Below, piece after piece: positions 62,523 through 64,000 of a DNA stretch of 64,000 nt. How positions within the stretch are numbered: the first letter of the stretch is position 1; each line of letters starts with the position of its first letter. The notes under the pieces were generated by a model. The model did no database searches. It was given only the letters and a program-made list of their open reading frames with translations, and was not told where the DNA came from. This DNA is from Burkholderia latens (GTDB lineage Bacteria; Pseudomonadota; Gammaproteobacteria; Burkholderiales; Burkholderiaceae), in the NCBI RefSeq assembly GCF_001718795.1, contig NZ_CP013438.1, forward strand, positions 620,001 to 684,000, written 5' to 3'. A program made the translations under genes and the position numbers.

Positions 62523-63368
62523 ATGGGAATTTTCTCGTTCGGCAAGAAAGACGACGACGCGCCCCCGCGGCGCGGCGGTCGTACCGGGGCCTCCCGGAAC
62601 GTGCGCACGGAGCGCACGGAACGTGTCGAGCGCCGCACGCGCCGCACCGAGCGTCCGGAATCGGACGCACTGCTCCTCGATCCGACCCTTCCTGAAAAGC
62701 AACGCGCCCGCCGGCGTCTCGTCGGCGCGATCGCGCTCGTCGTCGCCGCGGTGATCGTGCTGCCGATGGTGCTCGATTCGCATCCGAAGCCGGTGACGGA
62801 CGACATCGCGATCGACATCCCGAACCGGCCCGCGCATCAGGCTGTCGCGCCGCGCGACGACGATGCGGCCGACGTGCAGGCGGGCGTCGCGCACGACGAA
62901 CCACCGGCGTCCGACGTCGCGGTGGCCGCCGTTCCGGCGCCCGCGAAAGATGCGGCCAAGCCGGCCGCGAAACCGGATACCACGACCTCGACCACCACAG
63001 CTGGCGTAGCGCCGGCGAAGCCCGCTGCAAAGCCGGCCGCGCCCGCGCCGGCAGTGAAGCCGGCCGCGCCGAAGCCGGCGCCCGCGGCCGTCGCGAATGC
63101 CGACGCCGCGGCCGACAGCGGCGATGCATCGTCGCCGGCGTCGCCTGCAGGTGCGCGCTTCGCGGTGCAGCTCGGATCGTTCAAGGACGACACGACGGCC
63201 CGTTCGTGGGCCACCAAGTTGAAATCCGCGGGCGTGCCCGCATATGTCGAGCATCGCAAGCAGGCGGACGGCAGCACGGCTACACTGCTGCGTGCCGGCC
63301 CGTTTGCGGATCGCGCGGCGGCATCCGCCGCGATCGCGAAGGTGCGCGAAGCCGGGCTCACGCAGTAA
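62523..63368 (+). CDS. SPOR-domain cell-division/envelope protein (DedD-like)
   Basis: A 281-residue bitopic protein. The Arg/Thr-rich cytoplasmic segment spans 1-60 and the membrane helix about 66-84 (LVGAIALVVAAVIVLPMVLD). A long Ala/Lys/Pro linker leads to a C-terminal SPOR domain at about 205-281 (ARFAVQLGSFKDDTTARSWA, then AYVEHRKQADGSTATLLRAG). SPOR domains bind denuded septal peptidoglycan. The order folC-dedD-cvpA-purF is conserved in many proteobacteria. cvpA begins 6 bp later. Confidence 0.93.
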   Translation: MGIFSFGKKDDDAPPRRGGRTGASRNVRTERTERVERRTRRTERPESDALLLDPTLPEKQRARRRLVGAIALVVAAVIVLPMVLDSHPKPVTDDIAIDIPNRPAHQAVAPRDDDAADVQAGVAHDEPPASDVAVAAVPAPAKDAAKPAAKPDTTTSTTTAGVAPAKPAAKPAAPAPAVKPAAPKPAPAAVANADAAADSGDASSPASPAGARFAVQLGSFKDDTTARSWATKLKSAGVPAYVEHRKQADGSTATLLRAGPFADRAAASAAIAKVREAGLTQ

Positions 63369-63374
63369 CGTGCG

Positions 63375-63869
63375 ATGCTGACGGCTTTCGACTACGCTGT
63401 ATTGGCGGTAATCGCGTTGTCTGCGCTGCGTGGCGCATGGCGCGGTTTCGTCTCGGAGATTTTCGGGCTGATCGGCTGGATCGCGGCGGTCGTGATCGCG
63501 GGCCGCTATGTCGGACTGGTGGTGCCGTACATCCCGGCGAACTGGCCGGGCGGCGCGCTGACACAGTGGGTGCTCGCGTTCGCGCTGATCGTAATCGGCG
63601 TCGTGTTCGTCGCGGGCGTCGCGAACGCGCTGTTGTCGCGGATCGCGCAGGCGACGGGCCTCGGCGGAGTCGATCGCTCGCTGGGCATGATGTTCGGGCT
63701 GGTCCGCGGCTGCGTGCTGGTGGTGCTGCTGGTCGCGGCGGCCGGGCTGACCGAGTTGCCCAAACAGGATTTCTGGCGCAATGCGCTATTGCGTCCTATC
63801 GCCGAACAGGGCGTGCACGAGCTGAAGCAGCTCCTGCCCGACGGCATGGCCCAGTACGTACGCGTGTGA
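63375..63869 (+). CDS. cvpA: CvpA family inner-membrane protein
   Basis: A 164-residue membrane protein with about four helices: AVLAVIALSALRGAWRGFVS, IFGLIGWIAAVVIAGRYVG, VLAFALIVIGVVFVAGVANA and FGLVRGCVLVVLLVAAAGL. RGAWRGFVSEIFGLIGW is the family signature. In E. coli CvpA is linked to colicin V secretion and sits before purF, as here. Confidence 0.95.
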   Translation: MLTAFDYAVLAVIALSALRGAWRGFVSEIFGLIGWIAAVVIAGRYVGLVVPYIPANWPGGALTQWVLAFALIVIGVVFVAGVANALLSRIAQATGLGGVDRSLGMMFGLVRGCVLVVLLVAAAGLTELPKQDFWRNALLRPIAEQGVHELKQLLPDGMAQYVRV

Positions 63870-63920
63870 CGACGCGGCCGGGCAGGACCGAACCGATTTT
63901 GTCATCTTGAAGGACATGCC

Positions 63921-64000
63921 ATGTGCGGCATCGTAGGCGTTATCTCCCAATCCCCGGTCAATCAGCTGATCTATGACAGCCTGCTGCTGCTGCAGCATCG
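63921..64000 (+). CDS. purF: Amidophosphoribosyltransferase, N-terminal fragment
   Basis: Only 26 full codons are inside the window. They read MCGIVGVISQSPVNQLIYDS and LLLLQHR, the start of PurF, whose Cys2 becomes the N-terminal nucleophile of the glutaminase domain. The protein would catalyse the first committed step of purine synthesis. Its place after cvpA agrees with E. coli. Confidence 0.95.
   Translation, partial: MCGIVGVISQSPVNQLIYDSLLLLQH

Overview
The window is GC-rich, densely coded DNA from a Burkholderia species, most likely the Burkholderia cepacia complex. The clearest markers are a secreted lipase and its steric foldase (lipA-limA) that match the B. cepacia/B. glumae pair almost residue for residue, a DUF4148 secreted protein, an entericidin-like lipoprotein, and the order mdh / GntR regulator / sdhCDAB-sdhE-gltA, then leuC-leuD-leuB-asd-fimV-truA-trpF-trpB-methyltransferase-trpA-accD-folC-SPOR-cvpA-purF. 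From memory this order lies on chromosome 2 of B. cenocepacia. I see no rRNA, tRNA, CRISPR array, insertion sequence or prophage. About 60 protein genes are annotated, two of them cut by the window edges (an MFS pump at base 1, purF at base 64000).

Left part (1-29 kb), accessory and housekeeping functions mixed: a two-component DHA2-type efflux pump with a divergent TetR regulator; a large MscS channel; a luciferase-like oxidoreductase; a 1-kb non-coding stretch ending in two tandem hairpins that look like a small RNA; a sirtuin and a DUF938 methyltransferase; gnd; small envelope proteins including a LytM-type lipoprotein that lacks the catalytic residues; cytochrome b561; a copper pair (DUF2946 protein plus an OprC-like TonB receptor with both copper-binding motifs intact); lipA-limA; a MocR regulator divergent from a four-gene polyamine-type ABC importer; a secreted S53 (sedolisin) protease; and an ArsR-SRPBCC-DUF1801 operon with an inverted-repeat operator.

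Middle part (29-48 kb), central carbon metabolism: leftward mdh, an HpcH/HpaI-type lyase, an MliC-like secreted protein, prpD and acnA; rightward a GntR/UTRA regulator, sdhCDAB, sdhE and gltA. A perfect 16-bp palindrome between mdh and the GntR gene is the obvious candidate operator. Next come an AraC regulator, a VOC protein, a DUF1479 oxygenase-like protein, a dimethylarginine hydrolase gene broken by a single extra C, an Lrp regulator and a glutathione transferase.

Right part (48-64 kb), amino-acid and cofactor biosynthesis: leuC, an untracked 48-residue entericidin-like lipoprotein, leuD, leuB, then asd preceded by its own promoter and a 39-codon Ile/Thr-rich ORF that resembles a threonine-operon leader peptide. 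FimV, truA, trpF, trpB and trpA follow, with an orphan beta-class DNA methyltransferase inside the trp run, then accD, folC, an SPOR protein, cvpA and purF.

The most interesting unexplained signals are the thr-like leader before asd, the small-RNA candidate near 7.3 kb with a nine-G tract upstream, the terminator-like hairpin immediately before the gnd ribosome site, the orphan methyltransferase in the trp operon, and the GntR/mdh palindrome. All functional statements come from reading the sequence and from family knowledge; no searches were run.
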